This document shows, one piece after another, positions 12,618 through 20,191 of a DNA stretch of 64,000 nucleotides; position 1 is the stretch's first letter; every line of letters starts with the position of its first letter. A program made the translations under genes and the position numbers. The DNA comes from Candidatus Korobacter versatilis (GTDB taxonomy: Bacteria; Acidobacteriota; Terriglobia; Terriglobales; Acidobacteriaceae), in NCBI GenBank assembly GCA_016185395.1, contig JACPNR010000006.1:186001-250000 (forward strand), in the 5' to 3' direction. The notes under the pieces are model-generated. The model had not been told where the DNA came from, did not search any database, and worked only from the letters and a program-made list of their open reading frames with translations.

Positions 12618-13183
12618 GGCGAACTCCTGGACAAGCTTTCAGGCGAGCGGACTCTAGCAGCCGGTCTGCTGCCCCTTCAAGCATTTATCAGTTCTGTTCT
12701 GGAATCCGAACACGGGCCGCCGGAGCCCCACTCAAGCCGCCGTTGGTTGTACCGCAGAGGGAAGCTGCGGCCCCTGACCCCCGGCCACTGATTTTCCTGT
12801 CAAGCCCCCTTTTCCCCCGTTTTCCCGCCAACCCGCTGACGCCGCGCGAAATATAGGCCGGCGATTTTTGGCCCTTTTGCCCCTCCGGATTTGTCATACT
12901 GGTGAAGGCAACGTGTGTCTCGCTCCCGGCCTCGGTCTGTTCCACTCGCGGCATCCGAGACAGGCCACCGGAAACCGGGAACCTCTTAGGCCATCGCTCT
13001 TTGAAAACACATCGCCCCGGATAGCGAAGAAGCCAAGGCACAGCAAGGAATCCCCAAGGTATGGCAAAGGTATCAAAACAGCCTAAGTAGCTGATTCGAT
13101 TGCTCCTCCTAGGTATGAGTGGGAGGGGGGAGGGGGTCATACCTTTGCGCCTGTGGAAAACCCCCTGCTAGACTGCTCGCCTT
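12618..13183. other. Gap without a recognised gene
   Basis: These 566 bases hold the palindrome at 12695-12712 (upstream of the PEGA gene). Short ORFs without recognisable features are the only coding candidates. A TCTTTGAAAACACATCGCCC stretch and a run of G (GGGAGGGGGGAGGGGGT, ~13121-13137) precede the methyltransferase start. No tRNA or other RNA gene was recognised. Confidence 0.5.
12695..12712. promoter_or_regulatory. Candidate operator, GTTC-N8-GAAC family (copy A)
   Basis: TGTTCTGGAATCCGAACA: 5-bp arms around an 8-base spacer containing GAATC. It lies about 78 bases upstream of the PEGA-protein start at 12617. Three other copies occur in the window. Confidence 0.5.
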
Positions 13184-14239
13184 ATGCCGACTCCCTCTTC
13201 TTCTGCCGGTTCCGCAAAAGAAACGCAACCGCCGTCCCAGCTCCCGCCCGAAGCCCAGCTCTACCAGCTCGGCCTCGGATTCATGGTCACGGCCGCCTTG
13301 CACGAGATGCTCGAGGCCGGCATCGCCGATAAGCTGGACGCCGGGCCGAAGCCCGTCGCCGAGCTCGCCCGCGCCACGGGGCTGAACGAGGACGCGCTCT
13401 ACCGCACGTTGCGCGCGCTCGCGACCCTGGGCGTTTTTACCGAGACGCAGCCGCGCACCTTCGCCAACACGCCGGTGAGCGAGCCGATGCGTCACGATTC
13501 CGGGCCGATGCGCGGCATGCTCGCGTTCATCACCAATCCGCTGCATCTGCGCAGCTTCGCCCATTTTCACCACTCCATGACCACCGGCGAGACCATCGTC
13601 GAAGCCGGCCTCGGCCACAAGATGATCTGGGACTACTTCGGCGCCAACCCCGATGAGGCCCGGGTGTTCGACGACGCGATGACTTCGATGAGCGCCGCCG
13701 TGATGCCCGCCGTGCTCGCCACCTACGACTTCAGCGGCATCGGGACATTGGTGGACGTCGCCGGCGGACACGGCTTCGTCCTCACCTCCATCCTCGAAAA
13801 GTATCCGCCGATGCGTGGCGTGCTCTTCGATATGGAGCGCGTCTGCGTCGGCGCGCGCGAGCGCATCAAGAAGATCGGCATGGAAGGTCGCGTGCGCGTC
13901 GAATCCGGCGACTTCTTCCAGGCCGTGCCGCAAGGCGACGCCATCGTGATGAAGCACATCATCCACGACTGGGCAGACGCGGAGGCGCGCAAGATCCTGG
14001 AGACCTGCCACCGCGCGCTGCCGGCGCACGGCAAGCTCATCTTGATGGAGACGGTGCTCCAGCCGGGGAACGCGCCCGACCTCGGCAAGTGGATCGACCT
14101 CGAGATGCTCGCCTTCCCCGGCGGACGCGAGCGCACCGAAGCCGAGTTCCGCGCGCTCTTCGCCAGCGCCGGATTCAAGCTCACCAAGGTCACGCCGAAC
14201 CAAAGCCCGCTGGCGGCGATCGAGGCAGTCAAGGCGTAG
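13184..14239 (+). CDS. SAM-dependent O-methyltransferase
   Basis: A 351-residue methyltransferase of the plant-COMT/hydroxyneurosporene type. An N-terminal winged-helix dimerisation domain (ELARATGLNEDALYRTLRAL) precedes the Rossmann domain. SAM-binding motif I is LVDVAGGHG. The family signature KHIIHDWADAEARKIL carries the catalytic His-Asp pair. The C-terminal FRALFASAGF element is typical. The substrate, probably a small phenolic or polyketide-like molecule, cannot be told. It stands alone, so no pathway is suggested. Confidence 0.9.
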   Translation: MPTPSSSAGSAKETQPPSQLPPEAQLYQLGLGFMVTAALHEMLEAGIADKLDAGPKPVAELARATGLNEDALYRTLRALATLGVFTETQPRTFANTPVSEPMRHDSGPMRGMLAFITNPLHLRSFAHFHHSMTTGETIVEAGLGHKMIWDYFGANPDEARVFDDAMTSMSAAVMPAVLATYDFSGIGTLVDVAGGHGFVLTSILEKYPPMRGVLFDMERVCVGARERIKKIGMEGRVRVESGDFFQAVPQGDAIVMKHIIHDWADAEARKILETCHRALPAHGKLILMETVLQPGNAPDLGKWIDLEMLAFPGGRERTEAEFRALFASAGFKLTKVTPNQSPLAAIEAVKA

Positions 14240-14300
14240 CCGCCAGAAAGTCAGGAACCAACTTCCATCCGTGGTGTCCATTGCAGCAGTGGAGGACGCC

Positions 14301-14609
14301 ATGGACAGAAAGACGATCAATCGGTATCTCCTGACCAGTAGCTGGTTCCTGCTGCTTGTGCTCGCGCTGAGCGTGGGCATGGTCTGGACGAGGACGGCGC
14401 AAGCCAACGGATTGCTTCGGCACAATGCGCAGCAAGAGGCGCAGTGGGAACCGATCGCGGATGGCGCCGCTCCCCTGACTGACGTCACCGAAGACATTCT
14501 TGGCGTCGGCCTGGCGAGCATGGCGCTTGGCTTGCTGATCGGACTCGTCGGCCCGTGGCGCCGCGGCATGCAAGCGCTGAGTACGGCGAGGATCTATCCG
14601 TTGGGATAG
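14301..14609 (+). CDS. Small two-TM protein, unknown
   Basis: A 102-residue protein. The ATG at 14301 has a GGAGG ribosome binding site 6 bases upstream, so it is preferred over earlier starts. Two membrane helices (residues ~10-30 and ~70-90) flank a ~40-residue soluble loop with NAQQEAQWEP. No family is recognised. Confidence 0.55.
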   Translation: MDRKTINRYLLTSSWFLLLVLALSVGMVWTRTAQANGLLRHNAQQEAQWEPIADGAAPLTDVTEDILGVGLASMALGLLIGLVGPWRRGMQALSTARIYPLG

Positions 14610-14621
14610 AGATGCCCTGAC

Positions 14622-14639
14622 GAGGGTAACGTTACCCTC
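14622..14639. promoter_or_regulatory. Perfect 18-bp palindrome
   Basis: GAGGGTAACGTTACCCTC is a perfect palindrome without a spacer or T-run, so it looks like an operator rather than a terminator. It lies 39-56 bases upstream of the receiver-like gene at 14678. Confidence 0.5.
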
Positions 14640-14677
14640 ATTACCTCCGTAATTTGTGCGCTTTGCCGCTTTGGGCG

Positions 14678-15034
14678 ATGCTTGTCCCCGTGAGCAACCC
14701 AAAGCGCATTCTTTCAGTCTCGACGGACACCCACCTGGGGGCTTCCAGGGCGGCCGCGCTGCGCGACGCCGGACACACGGTCACGAGCGTGGCCAACCGC
14801 CTCGAGGCCGAGCAGGCCATCGCGGGCGGCGAGTTCGACCTGCTGGTGCTGGGGCACACCCTCGCGTCCGAGGACGCCATCGCGCTGACCGACGCATTCC
14901 GCAAAGTGAACCCGCGCGCCAAGGTGCTGGCCGTGGCCGAGGGATGGTTCCTCGTGATCCGCGCCGACAAGGTGGTGCAGATGTCCGGCGGGCCGTACGC
15001 GCTGCTCTCCGCCATCCATGACCTGGATGAATAG
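14678..15034 (+). CDS. Degenerate response-regulator receiver domain
   Basis: A 118-residue protein; a GTG at 14690 is an alternative start. It follows the CheY-like order: KRILSVSTD, then AAALRDAGHTVTSVANRLEAEQAI, then FDLLVLGHTL, then NPRAKVLAVAEG. The phosphorylatable Asp after beta-3 is replaced (LVLGHTL where LxLxDxxxP is normal), so it probably is not phosphorylated. Such pseudo-receivers are frequent in acidobacteria. The role is unknown. Confidence 0.6.
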   Translation: MLVPVSNPKRILSVSTDTHLGASRAAALRDAGHTVTSVANRLEAEQAIAGGEFDLLVLGHTLASEDAIALTDAFRKVNPRAKVLAVAEGWFLVIRADKVVQMSGGPYALLSAIHDLDE

Positions 15035-15134
15035 CCATTTCGAAGATCAGGAACCAGCCCCTTGACCGAACTATGAGGCGGGCGTACTCTCCGCGCAGTC
15101 CAGCGAAAGATCTCACTCTGCAAGGAGAACAGCG

Positions 15135-15686
15135 ATGGTCCCCCTCACCGCTCTTTGGCTCCCGGTCCTGCTCGCCAGCGTCATCGTGTTCGTGGCCAGC
15201 TCCATCCTGCACGTGGTGCTGCCCTTCCACAAAAGCGATTACAAGAAGCTGCCCGATGAAGAAGCGGTGCGCGCCGCGGTGCGCGGCGTTCCCCGCGGCG
15301 TCTACATGTTCCCGTCCTGCGACCACAAGAACATGAAGGACCCGGCGATGCAGGAGAAGTTCAAGCAAGGTCCGGTCGGGACGCTCATCATGCTGCCCTC
15401 CGGCGTGATCAACATGGGCAAGTTCCTCGGCCAGTGGTTCGGCTACTGCTTGATCATCAGCTTCTTCGTGGCGTATCTCGCGGCGCACACCATGGCGCCG
15501 GGCACGCACTACCTGCAGGTGTTCCGCGTCGCCGGCACGGCAGCGATCCTGGCTTACGGCCTGGCGCAGATCCCTAGCGGCATCTGGGGCGGGCATCCGT
15601 GGAGCGCGGTGATGAAGAACCTCGTGGATGGCGTGGTCTACGGACTGCTCACCGCGGGGACCTTCGGCTGGCTCTGGCCGCGTTAG
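15135..15686 (+). CDS. Integral membrane protein, unknown
   Basis: A 183-residue protein with an AAGGAGA ribosome binding site 8 bases before the ATG. About four membrane helices are predicted: residues ~8-28, ~90-112, ~130-146 and ~160-180. A cytosolic or periplasmic loop carries YMFPSCDHKNMKDPAM and GPVGTLIMLPSG. Homologues appear to be limited to a few phyla, and no function is known to me. Confidence 0.6.
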   Translation: MVPLTALWLPVLLASVIVFVASSILHVVLPFHKSDYKKLPDEEAVRAAVRGVPRGVYMFPSCDHKNMKDPAMQEKFKQGPVGTLIMLPSGVINMGKFLGQWFGYCLIISFFVAYLAAHTMAPGTHYLQVFRVAGTAAILAYGLAQIPSGIWGGHPWSAVMKNLVDGVVYGLLTAGTFGWLWPR

Positions 15687-15708
15687 CCGGACGCGCGCTG
15701 CGCGCTCC

Positions 15709-16263
15709 CTAGTGCGAGTAGAGGCTGCGGGCGCAGCGCATGCCGCTCGCGGGCTCGAGCAGGGACGCCACTCGCGCGGCGCTGCCGGCGAGCGATTCGT
15801 AGACACCGAGCACCTGGCGCACGTGCTCCGGTGCGGATGGATGCAGCACCTCGAGCTGCAGGCGCGCGTACGTCGCGAGGGCGAGCAGGCGGAGCCGCAG
15901 GGAAGCGTTGGCGAGGTCGGCGCCGGCGCGGGAAGTCTCCGCGTCGCCGCTGGCGCGTGCCAGTTCGCCGAGCCGCGTGAGCACGGCGGCGTTGCGCGCC
16001 ACGACGCGCGCGTAGTCCGCGGCGATGCGGCAGCGGCGGCGTTGGAAGCCGCGCAACTCCTGCGGCGAGACGCTCTCGCGCAGGAAAGCCTCGTTGTCGT
16101 CATCGAGCAGCGCCTGGAAGGCGGCCAGGTCCACCGGCTGCGCGTAGCGCTCGAGGTCGGTGGGCGCGTAGAGATCGATGCGCTGGCCGCGCACCGCCCA
16201 ATAGGCCAGCGCGATGCCGGCCACCGACAGCGTGAGCAACAAGACTGGCCAGAAGTAGTTCAT
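15709..16263 (-). CDS. Single-TM protein with helical domain, unknown
   Basis: A 184-residue protein. The ATG at 16263 overlaps the stop codon of the next upstream gene (ATGA), which is why I chose it over longer starts. An N-terminal TM helix (WPVLLLTLSVAGIALAYWAV) is followed by a ~150-residue Arg/Ala-rich, mostly helical domain, probably coiled. It is translationally coupled to the 7-TM gene at 16260-16994. No family is recognised. Confidence 0.55.
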   Translation of the reverse strand: MNYFWPVLLLTLSVAGIALAYWAVRGQRIDLYAPTDLERYAQPVDLAAFQALLDDDNEAFLRESVSPQELRGFQRRRCRIAADYARVVARNAAVLTRLGELARASGDAETSRAGADLANASLRLRLLALATYARLQLEVLHPSAPEHVRQVLGVYESLAGSAARVASLLEPASGMRCARSLYSH

Positions 16264-16994
16264 CGGCGTAGCAGCTCCCCGAGCGCGGTGTCCCAGCCTT
16301 CCATCTGCGGCGCGGGCGGACGCGACTCGGCCGGCGAAGGCTCGGGCGTGGCGAGGTAGAAGAGCCACACGCCCAGCGCGACCACGAAGGCCGCCGGCTT
16401 GAGGATGGCGAACAGTGGATGCACCGGCATGCCGCCCTGGGTGCGCACGGTGATGGCGGCGAGTTCCACGCTGCAGAACACGGCAAAGCCGAGCGCGATG
16501 CCGAAGATGGAATGTGCCCAGCGCAGCCGCAGGAACCCGGCGCAGACGAACAGCAGAGAGAGCAAGCCGACTTGCACGATGCGGACGCTGCGTTCGAGCA
16601 CCACAAGGCCGAGCATCAGGCGCGTGGTCTCCGGCCCGGGGGCGGCGTAAGCCACGAAGCCGGCGATGGCGATGAGCAGCACCGCGCCCCAGCGGAACAG
16701 CACCGCGATGAGGCGTTCGACCGAGGAATAGGGAGCGAACAGCCGCTGCATCACTTCCTGGATGACGGCCAGTCCCAAGGCCCAGCTCAACACCTCACCG
16801 GCCCAATAGGTATAGAAGAAGGCAAACGAGCCGCGATCGAGCCCTAGCAGGATGACGCTACGAATGATGAGGAACAAGGTGTAGGAAGAGAAGATGGGCA
16901 GCTCGCGATACAGCCGCCGATAAAGGACGGCGAACGCGATGCCGGCTTGAAGGGCCAGGCCTGCCCACCACACGATGTTCGAAAGCGTAAGCAT
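16260..16994 (-). CDS. Seven-TM membrane protein, unknown
   Basis: A 244-residue, very hydrophobic protein with about seven membrane helices from the start (LSNIVWWAGLALQAGIAFAV) to LKPAAFVVALGVWLFYLA, then a short Pro-rich cytosolic tail. It resembles conserved membrane proteins repeated in acidobacterial genomes. Its start codon abuts a large inverted repeat (16995-17027). Confidence 0.6.
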   Translation of the reverse strand: MLTLSNIVWWAGLALQAGIAFAVLYRRLYRELPIFSSYTLFLIIRSVILLGLDRGSFAFFYTYWAGEVLSWALGLAVIQEVMQRLFAPYSSVERLIAVLFRWGAVLLIAIAGFVAYAAPGPETTRLMLGLVVLERSVRIVQVGLLSLLFVCAGFLRLRWAHSIFGIALGFAVFCSVELAAITVRTQGGMPVHPLFAILKPAAFVVALGVWLFYLATPEPSPAESRPPAPQMEGWDTALGELLRR

Positions 16995-17027
16995 AGGCTG
17001 AGGCGGTTTTTAAACCGGCCTCAGCCT
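16995..17027. promoter_or_regulatory. Inverted repeat abutting start codon
   Basis: AGGCTGAGGC and GCCTCAGCCT form perfect 10-bp arms around GGTTTTTAAACC-like DNA that is itself nearly symmetric. It ends one base before the ATG of the 7-TM gene. It would hide the ribosome binding site in the mRNA, or act as an operator. Confidence 0.5.
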
Positions 17028-17080
17028 ACTACAGCCCACCTGGGTAATTGGAAGCATTCAGGCGGTGTTCTGAAATCAGA

Positions 17081-17263
17081 TCAGCGGTTCACGCCCAGAA
17101 CGGGAATCTCCACCGCGGGCACGCGCAGCACCTTGGGGTTCTTGGGGCAGGCAGGGTCGCTCGGGTAGCACGGCGGCGGTTCCGTCCCATCGGCGAACGC
17201 GGTCACGGAACAAGTTCCAACAAGGATGGAAGCGGCGAGGGTTAGTCTTATAATCGTTCTCAC
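17081..17263 (-). CDS. Small secreted peptide
   Basis: A 60-residue protein with a GTG start supported by an AGGAG site 7 bases upstream. The signal peptide (IRLTLAASILVGTCSVTAFA) leaves a mature ~35-residue Pro-rich peptide containing two Cys (PPPCYPSDPACPKNP). The paired cysteines suggest a disulfide. Function unknown. Confidence 0.5.
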   Translation of the reverse strand: MRTIIRLTLAASILVGTCSVTAFADGTEPPPCYPSDPACPKNPKVLRVPAVEIPVLGVNR

Positions 17264-17368
17264 AGGTATTCTCCTTATGCGTGATTCGCACTGGGTAAGC
17301 TTGGGGGGTAACCGAGCGCGGGCGGGAAGAAGCGCGATTTTGTTCGGTGTCCGGAAAGCGAAACAGGA

Positions 17369-17752
17369 ATGAGATTGCGGTCGGCAAAAGAGGATTTACA
17401 GGAGACCACGTTGCGCACACTGCCCGGCGTGCTCGACCGTCTGACCTATCTCGCCGGATTGCGGCAGCCTGCAGGCCGCTATGAACACTGGGGGATAGCG
17501 CGAGCGTACGGGGAACAGGCGGCGCAGAGCGCGCTTGAAGAGGCGCACGTGCGAACGATGAACGCCATCCTGCGGAGCCCGATGGCGCGGCTCTACGACG
17601 AGGCCGGCGCGCAGGTGGGGATGTTCGACCGTCCGGCGGCGGAGTTGCTACCGCCCGCGACGGACGCGCTGCGCGCGGCGCACTTCAGTTTAGTTTGGGA
17701 CGCGCTGGCGAGCGTGGCGCGTCGTCGAGCGTCACGTCACCCAGCCGCATAG
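17369..17752 (+). CDS. Conserved hypothetical protein
   Basis: A 127-residue Ala/Arg-rich, mostly helical protein with an AGGA-containing leader. The 3' end overlaps the 3' end of the convergent regulator gene by 68 bases. No motif or family is recognised, though GC-codon bias supports coding. Confidence 0.5.
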   Translation: MRLRSAKEDLQETTLRTLPGVLDRLTYLAGLRQPAGRYEHWGIARAYGEQAAQSALEEAHVRTMNAILRSPMARLYDEAGAQVGMFDRPAAELLPPATDALRAAHFSLVWDALASVARRRASRHPAA

Positions 17753-18485
17753 CCACGCCCACGACCTGGCCGACCACTTCGGCCTCCTGCGGATAGCGCA
17801 GAATCCGCGGCTGCACCGGCGAAAGCGGATGTGGTTGCAGGATGATCTTCTCGCCCTTCACCGAACACCAGCAGCAGACAAAGCCATCGCGGCCCTCCAC
17901 GAAGTAGATAGGACGCTCGTATTCCGAGCGCCAGAGCTTCTCCTCCACTTGGTTCCTCGCCTCATCCACCTGCACGAAGGAGCCGGGCAGCAGGAGCGGA
18001 TACATGGTCAGGTCGCCGGTGCCGATGTATCCGAAGGTGAAATCAGAGTCGGCCATGGCGGCGAGGTGGGTGAGCGGCACGAGTCCCCAGGACTGGATCA
18101 TGCGGCCGATGTTGGTGGTCTTGCGGGGGTCGAAGGCGGGGTCGAGCCGCACCGGCACCTTGATGGCGCCGCCTTCCGCGGCGGGCAGCAGGTGCGAATG
18201 CGGCAATTCGAGCACGCCGGCATCCTGCGAAGCGTTGGCCAGGTCGATGCCGTACCACGCCAGCAGGTCGGCGAAGGAGCGCCGGTAGATGGCGGCGAGC
18301 GTGTAGATCTTGTAGATGCTGGGGAGAATGCCCTTGGTCTCGATGTCGGAGAGACGGCTGATGGAGATGGCGAACTCAGGATTGCGATGGCGATTGGCGA
18401 GCTTCGAGCTCGCCGCCTCTACGTCCCGGACGGTGAGATGGAGTTGTTCGCGTAAGGCGCGCAGCAGGTGACCGGCTTCCAACAT
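17685..18485 (-). CDS. XRE-type regulator with S24/LexA-like C-terminal fold
   Basis: A 266-residue protein. Residues ~8-65 form a helix-turn-helix of the XRE type (LREQLHLTVRDVEAAS, then ISISRLSDIETKG). The C-terminal ~100 residues follow the S24/LexA order (TMYPLLLPGSFVQVDE, then RPIYFVEGRDGFVCCWC, then VVGQVVGVAMRLG). Where S24 peptidases have Asp-Ser-Met the sequence reads DLTM, so the catalytic Ser seems lost and self-cleavage is unlikely. The domain may instead sense a ligand. A TTGTTC-N8-GAACAA palindrome sits ~50 bases upstream of the start, consistent with autoregulation. Confidence 0.72.
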   Translation of the reverse strand: MLEAGHLLRALREQLHLTVRDVEAASSKLANRHRNPEFAISISRLSDIETKGILPSIYKIYTLAAIYRRSFADLLAWYGIDLANASQDAGVLELPHSHLLPAAEGGAIKVPVRLDPAFDPRKTTNIGRMIQSWGLVPLTHLAAMADSDFTFGYIGTGDLTMYPLLLPGSFVQVDEARNQVEEKLWRSEYERPIYFVEGRDGFVCCWCSVKGEKIILQPHPLSPVQPRILRYPQEAEVVGQVVGVAMRLGDVTLDDAPRSPARPKLN

Positions 18486-18532
18486 GGAGAGATGCCTTGT
18501 ATATCGGATTACGAAGGGGAAGGCAATGAGGT

Positions 18533-18552
18533 TTGTTCTGAATCTGGAACAA
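18533..18552. promoter_or_regulatory. Candidate operator, GTTC-N8-GAAC family (copy B)
   Basis: TTGTTCTGAATCTGGAACAA, 6-bp arms with an 8-base spacer, in the 81-base gap between the endonuclease-like gene and the XRE/S24 regulator. It is ~48 bases upstream of the regulator start, where an autoregulatory operator would sit. Confidence 0.55.
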
Positions 18553-18566
18553 GGGCCCCAACCTAC

Positions 18567-19031
18567 TCAGAAGAGCAGGCGCCAGCTCTCGCGATAGCGC
18601 TCGTAGCGTCCGCGACTGGCGATGACGTGCGGGAAGAGCCAAAGGCCCATGGCGGGAGCGAAGCGGCGGACCGGAATGATGTACCAGGTGCGGAGCGGGA
18701 CGATGAAGACGGCGAGAAAGTCGGCATCATGGCGGGTGATAGGACGCTTGCAACTGCCGTGGAAGGTGGTGACGCGGTAGGGCGCGGCGCCCGAGACGCT
18801 GCGCACCTGAATGCGCCAAAGGCAGCTCTGTGCGCCCTCGCGGCGCAATGCGCGATTGTCCACCACGGCGTCGTAGGCGGCGCTTTCGCCGAAGGGACGC
18901 GAGACGCTGAGGCCGCGTTCCATGGCGGCGCTCAGGAAAGCGCTTTCGGCGAATTCGCCCGCGAGCTTGGGATGACGGCGCGCAGCGCCGAGCCGTAGTG
19001 CACCGCGATCGCCACCTCGCGAGGCTCGCAT
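18567..19031 (-). CDS. PD-(D/E)XK endonuclease-like protein
   Basis: A 154-residue protein resembling the PD-(D/E)XK family first linked to group I introns. The order is: KLAGEFAESAFLSAAMERGL (first Glu), then FGESAAYDAVVD (catalytic Asp), then LWRIQVRS (Gln-x-Arg where Glu/Gln-x-Lys is normal), then DADFLAVFIVPLRTWYIIPV and a C-terminal RYERYRESW helix. The Lys-to-Arg change may lower or abolish cleavage. A GAAGG site lies before the ATG at 19031. It is followed on the same strand by the XRE/S24 regulator. Confidence 0.65.
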   Translation of the reverse strand: MRASRGGDRGALRLGAARRHPKLAGEFAESAFLSAAMERGLSVSRPFGESAAYDAVVDNRALRREGAQSCLWRIQVRSVSGAAPYRVTTFHGSCKRPITRHDADFLAVFIVPLRTWYIIPVRRFAPAMGLWLFPHVIASRGRYERYRESWRLLF

Positions 19032-19158
19032 CCAGAATGCCTTCGGCCCCCGACCGTCGGTGGCGGACGAAGGACGGGCGCATGGTGCGTGACTCCTTAA
19101 GGGCCGGTAGAGCGAGATTAGTCCGGAAAGAGGAACGGCGGGCTAGGTCGCGCCCGGA

Positions 19159-19176
19159 TGTTCGGATTCTGGAACA
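19159..19176. promoter_or_regulatory. Candidate operator, GTTC-N8-GAAC family (copy C)
   Basis: TGTTCGGATTCTGGAACA. Its reverse complement, TGTTCCAGAATCCGAACA, is identical over 18 bases to the core of copy D at 43335-43352. It lies ~128 bases upstream of the endonuclease-like gene. Confidence 0.5.
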
Positions 19177-19205
19177 GAGGTTTTGGAGACCGAGAAAAAT
19201 TCCTT

Positions 19206-19310
19206 CGCCGCAGATGGACGCTGATGAACGCTGATGAACGCTGATCAGGAGGCAATGCCCGGGGTGCAGGACCCTTCTATCTGCGGCGTTCTGCGTTCAT
19301 CTGCGGCCTC
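19206..19310. repeat. 'GATGAACGC' dispersed word repeat, inverted pair
   Basis: Tandem GCTGATGAAC units are followed ~40 bases later by the complementary TTCTGCGTTCATCTGCGG. The same family occurs at 35150-35180 and 62923-63000, and partly at 5708-5745. Confidence 0.75.
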
Positions 19311-19416
19311 CAAACGGGCAACACGGGTCCCCGTTCCCCGAAAGAGTTGCCTGCAATAAATCTTCCGCAGGGCGCATTCCTGGCCACTCTCACGCCGAAG
19401 CAGCATCTAATCCGGT

Positions 19417-19842
19417 ATGCGCAACGGCGTCAGCAGCAAGCGGCTACTGAAGCGGATCGCCATCGTGCTGGCGGGTGCGGCGATGTTCCTGGTGTTCATC
19501 GCGCTGGCGCAGGGCCGCGCGCATGCCAGCCCGATCCCGCCGGACGTGCGCAAGCTGGCGGAGCAGCCGCAAGGGCCGCCGCCGAAGTTCGAACCGGCGC
19601 GCGCGGGGTGGAACGGTCCGGAATCTGGCCCGCCACCGGCTTTGCCAACAGAATTCTCGGCGGCGGCGCGGGTGCGCGCGGTGCGCCGCACGCTGGCCCT
19701 GCTGATGACGCCCGATCCGAAGGCGTTGCTGGCCATCGCGCTGTTGATCGTGGTGTTGCGGGTGGTGCGTGCCCGCGAGGAGCGCAAAGCGCGCAAGCCG
19801 GCAGTACAGCCGCCGGAGTGGCAGGTGCCGCAGGCGGCGTAG
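19417..19842 (+). CDS. Two-TM hypothetical protein
   Basis: A 141-residue protein with an N-terminal TM or signal segment (RIAIVLAGAAMFLVFIALAQG), a Pro-rich middle (~residues 40-75), a second hydrophobic segment (PKALLAIALLIVVLRVVRA) and a charged tail. No family is recognised. Confidence 0.5.
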   Translation: MRNGVSSKRLLKRIAIVLAGAAMFLVFIALAQGRAHASPIPPDVRKLAEQPQGPPPKFEPARAGWNGPESGPPPALPTEFSAAARVRAVRRTLALLMTPDPKALLAIALLIVVLRVVRAREERKARKPAVQPPEWQVPQAA

Positions 19843-19865
19843 TACCGAGTTCTTTCTGGTTTCGT

Positions 19866-20025
19866 GCGACGTTTCCCCGGGGTAGTACAGCCGGGGACCC
19901 GCAGGCGTGAACGCCGATCTTAAACGTCGCCGCGCCAACGGCGCGCGACGGGCGACATTCCGCCTGCGGTGCAAGACCGAAAGGCCTCTCTTTTCCCCCC
20001 ACTGGGGCGGAGAGAGGCCTTTTCT
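19866..20025 (+). ncRNA. Candidate structured RNA ending in a terminator
   Basis: In the 349-base gap before the kinase gene, a perfect 9-bp stem GCGACGTTT (19866-19874) / AAACGTCGC (19922-19930) encloses two hairpins: CCCCGG-N10-CCGGGG stacked directly on it and GGCG-TGAA-CGCC. Two more hairpins follow (CGCGCC-AAC-GGCGCG and GGCG-N6-CGCC), the latter able to re-pair as CCGCCTGCGG. Then comes a 10-bp terminator stem with T-tract at 19981-20025. A multi-branched fold with a terminator suggests a small RNA or an attenuator/riboswitch. No known class is matched by eye. Confidence 0.45.
19981..20025 (+). terminator. Rho-independent terminator
   Basis: AAGGCCTCTC and GAGAGGCCTT are perfect 10-bp arms around a C-rich loop, followed by TTCTCTTCC. 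It lies 139 bases downstream of the two-TM ORF and ~165 bases upstream of the kinase gene. Confidence 0.75.
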
Positions 20026-20191
20026 CTTCCCCGCACCGAAACGCCCCTTTCCGAGTGCTGGATTCGCAGGACTAGCAAGGGTATGATTCTGCCGCAGCGG
20101 CCCCAGACGCTGAGCGATCCCCCCGCATTTTTGTTGCGTTCGACCGCGTGCGCCTGCGAGCGGGTGTGCGCCGAGGTCCGGCAACGACGAC

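Larger units (their letters stand above)
19032..19416. other. Gap with operator copy and word repeats
   Basis: These 385 bases carry the palindrome at 19159-19176 and then an inverted pair of word repeats: CGCAGATGGACGCTGATGAA (19210 onward) against GCGTTCTGCGTTCATCTGCG (~19285-19305). No gene is supported. Confidence 0.6.

Noticed and set aside
12868-13086. ORFs in the 12.6-13.2 kb gap
   Set aside because: The short frames show no codon bias, no ribosome site and no recognisable motif.
19866-20025. Cyclic-di-GMP or cobalamin riboswitch
   Set aside because: The GCAAGACCGAAAGGCC stretch has slight likeness to such motifs but the conserved cores could not be matched, so only an unclassified structured RNA is proposed.
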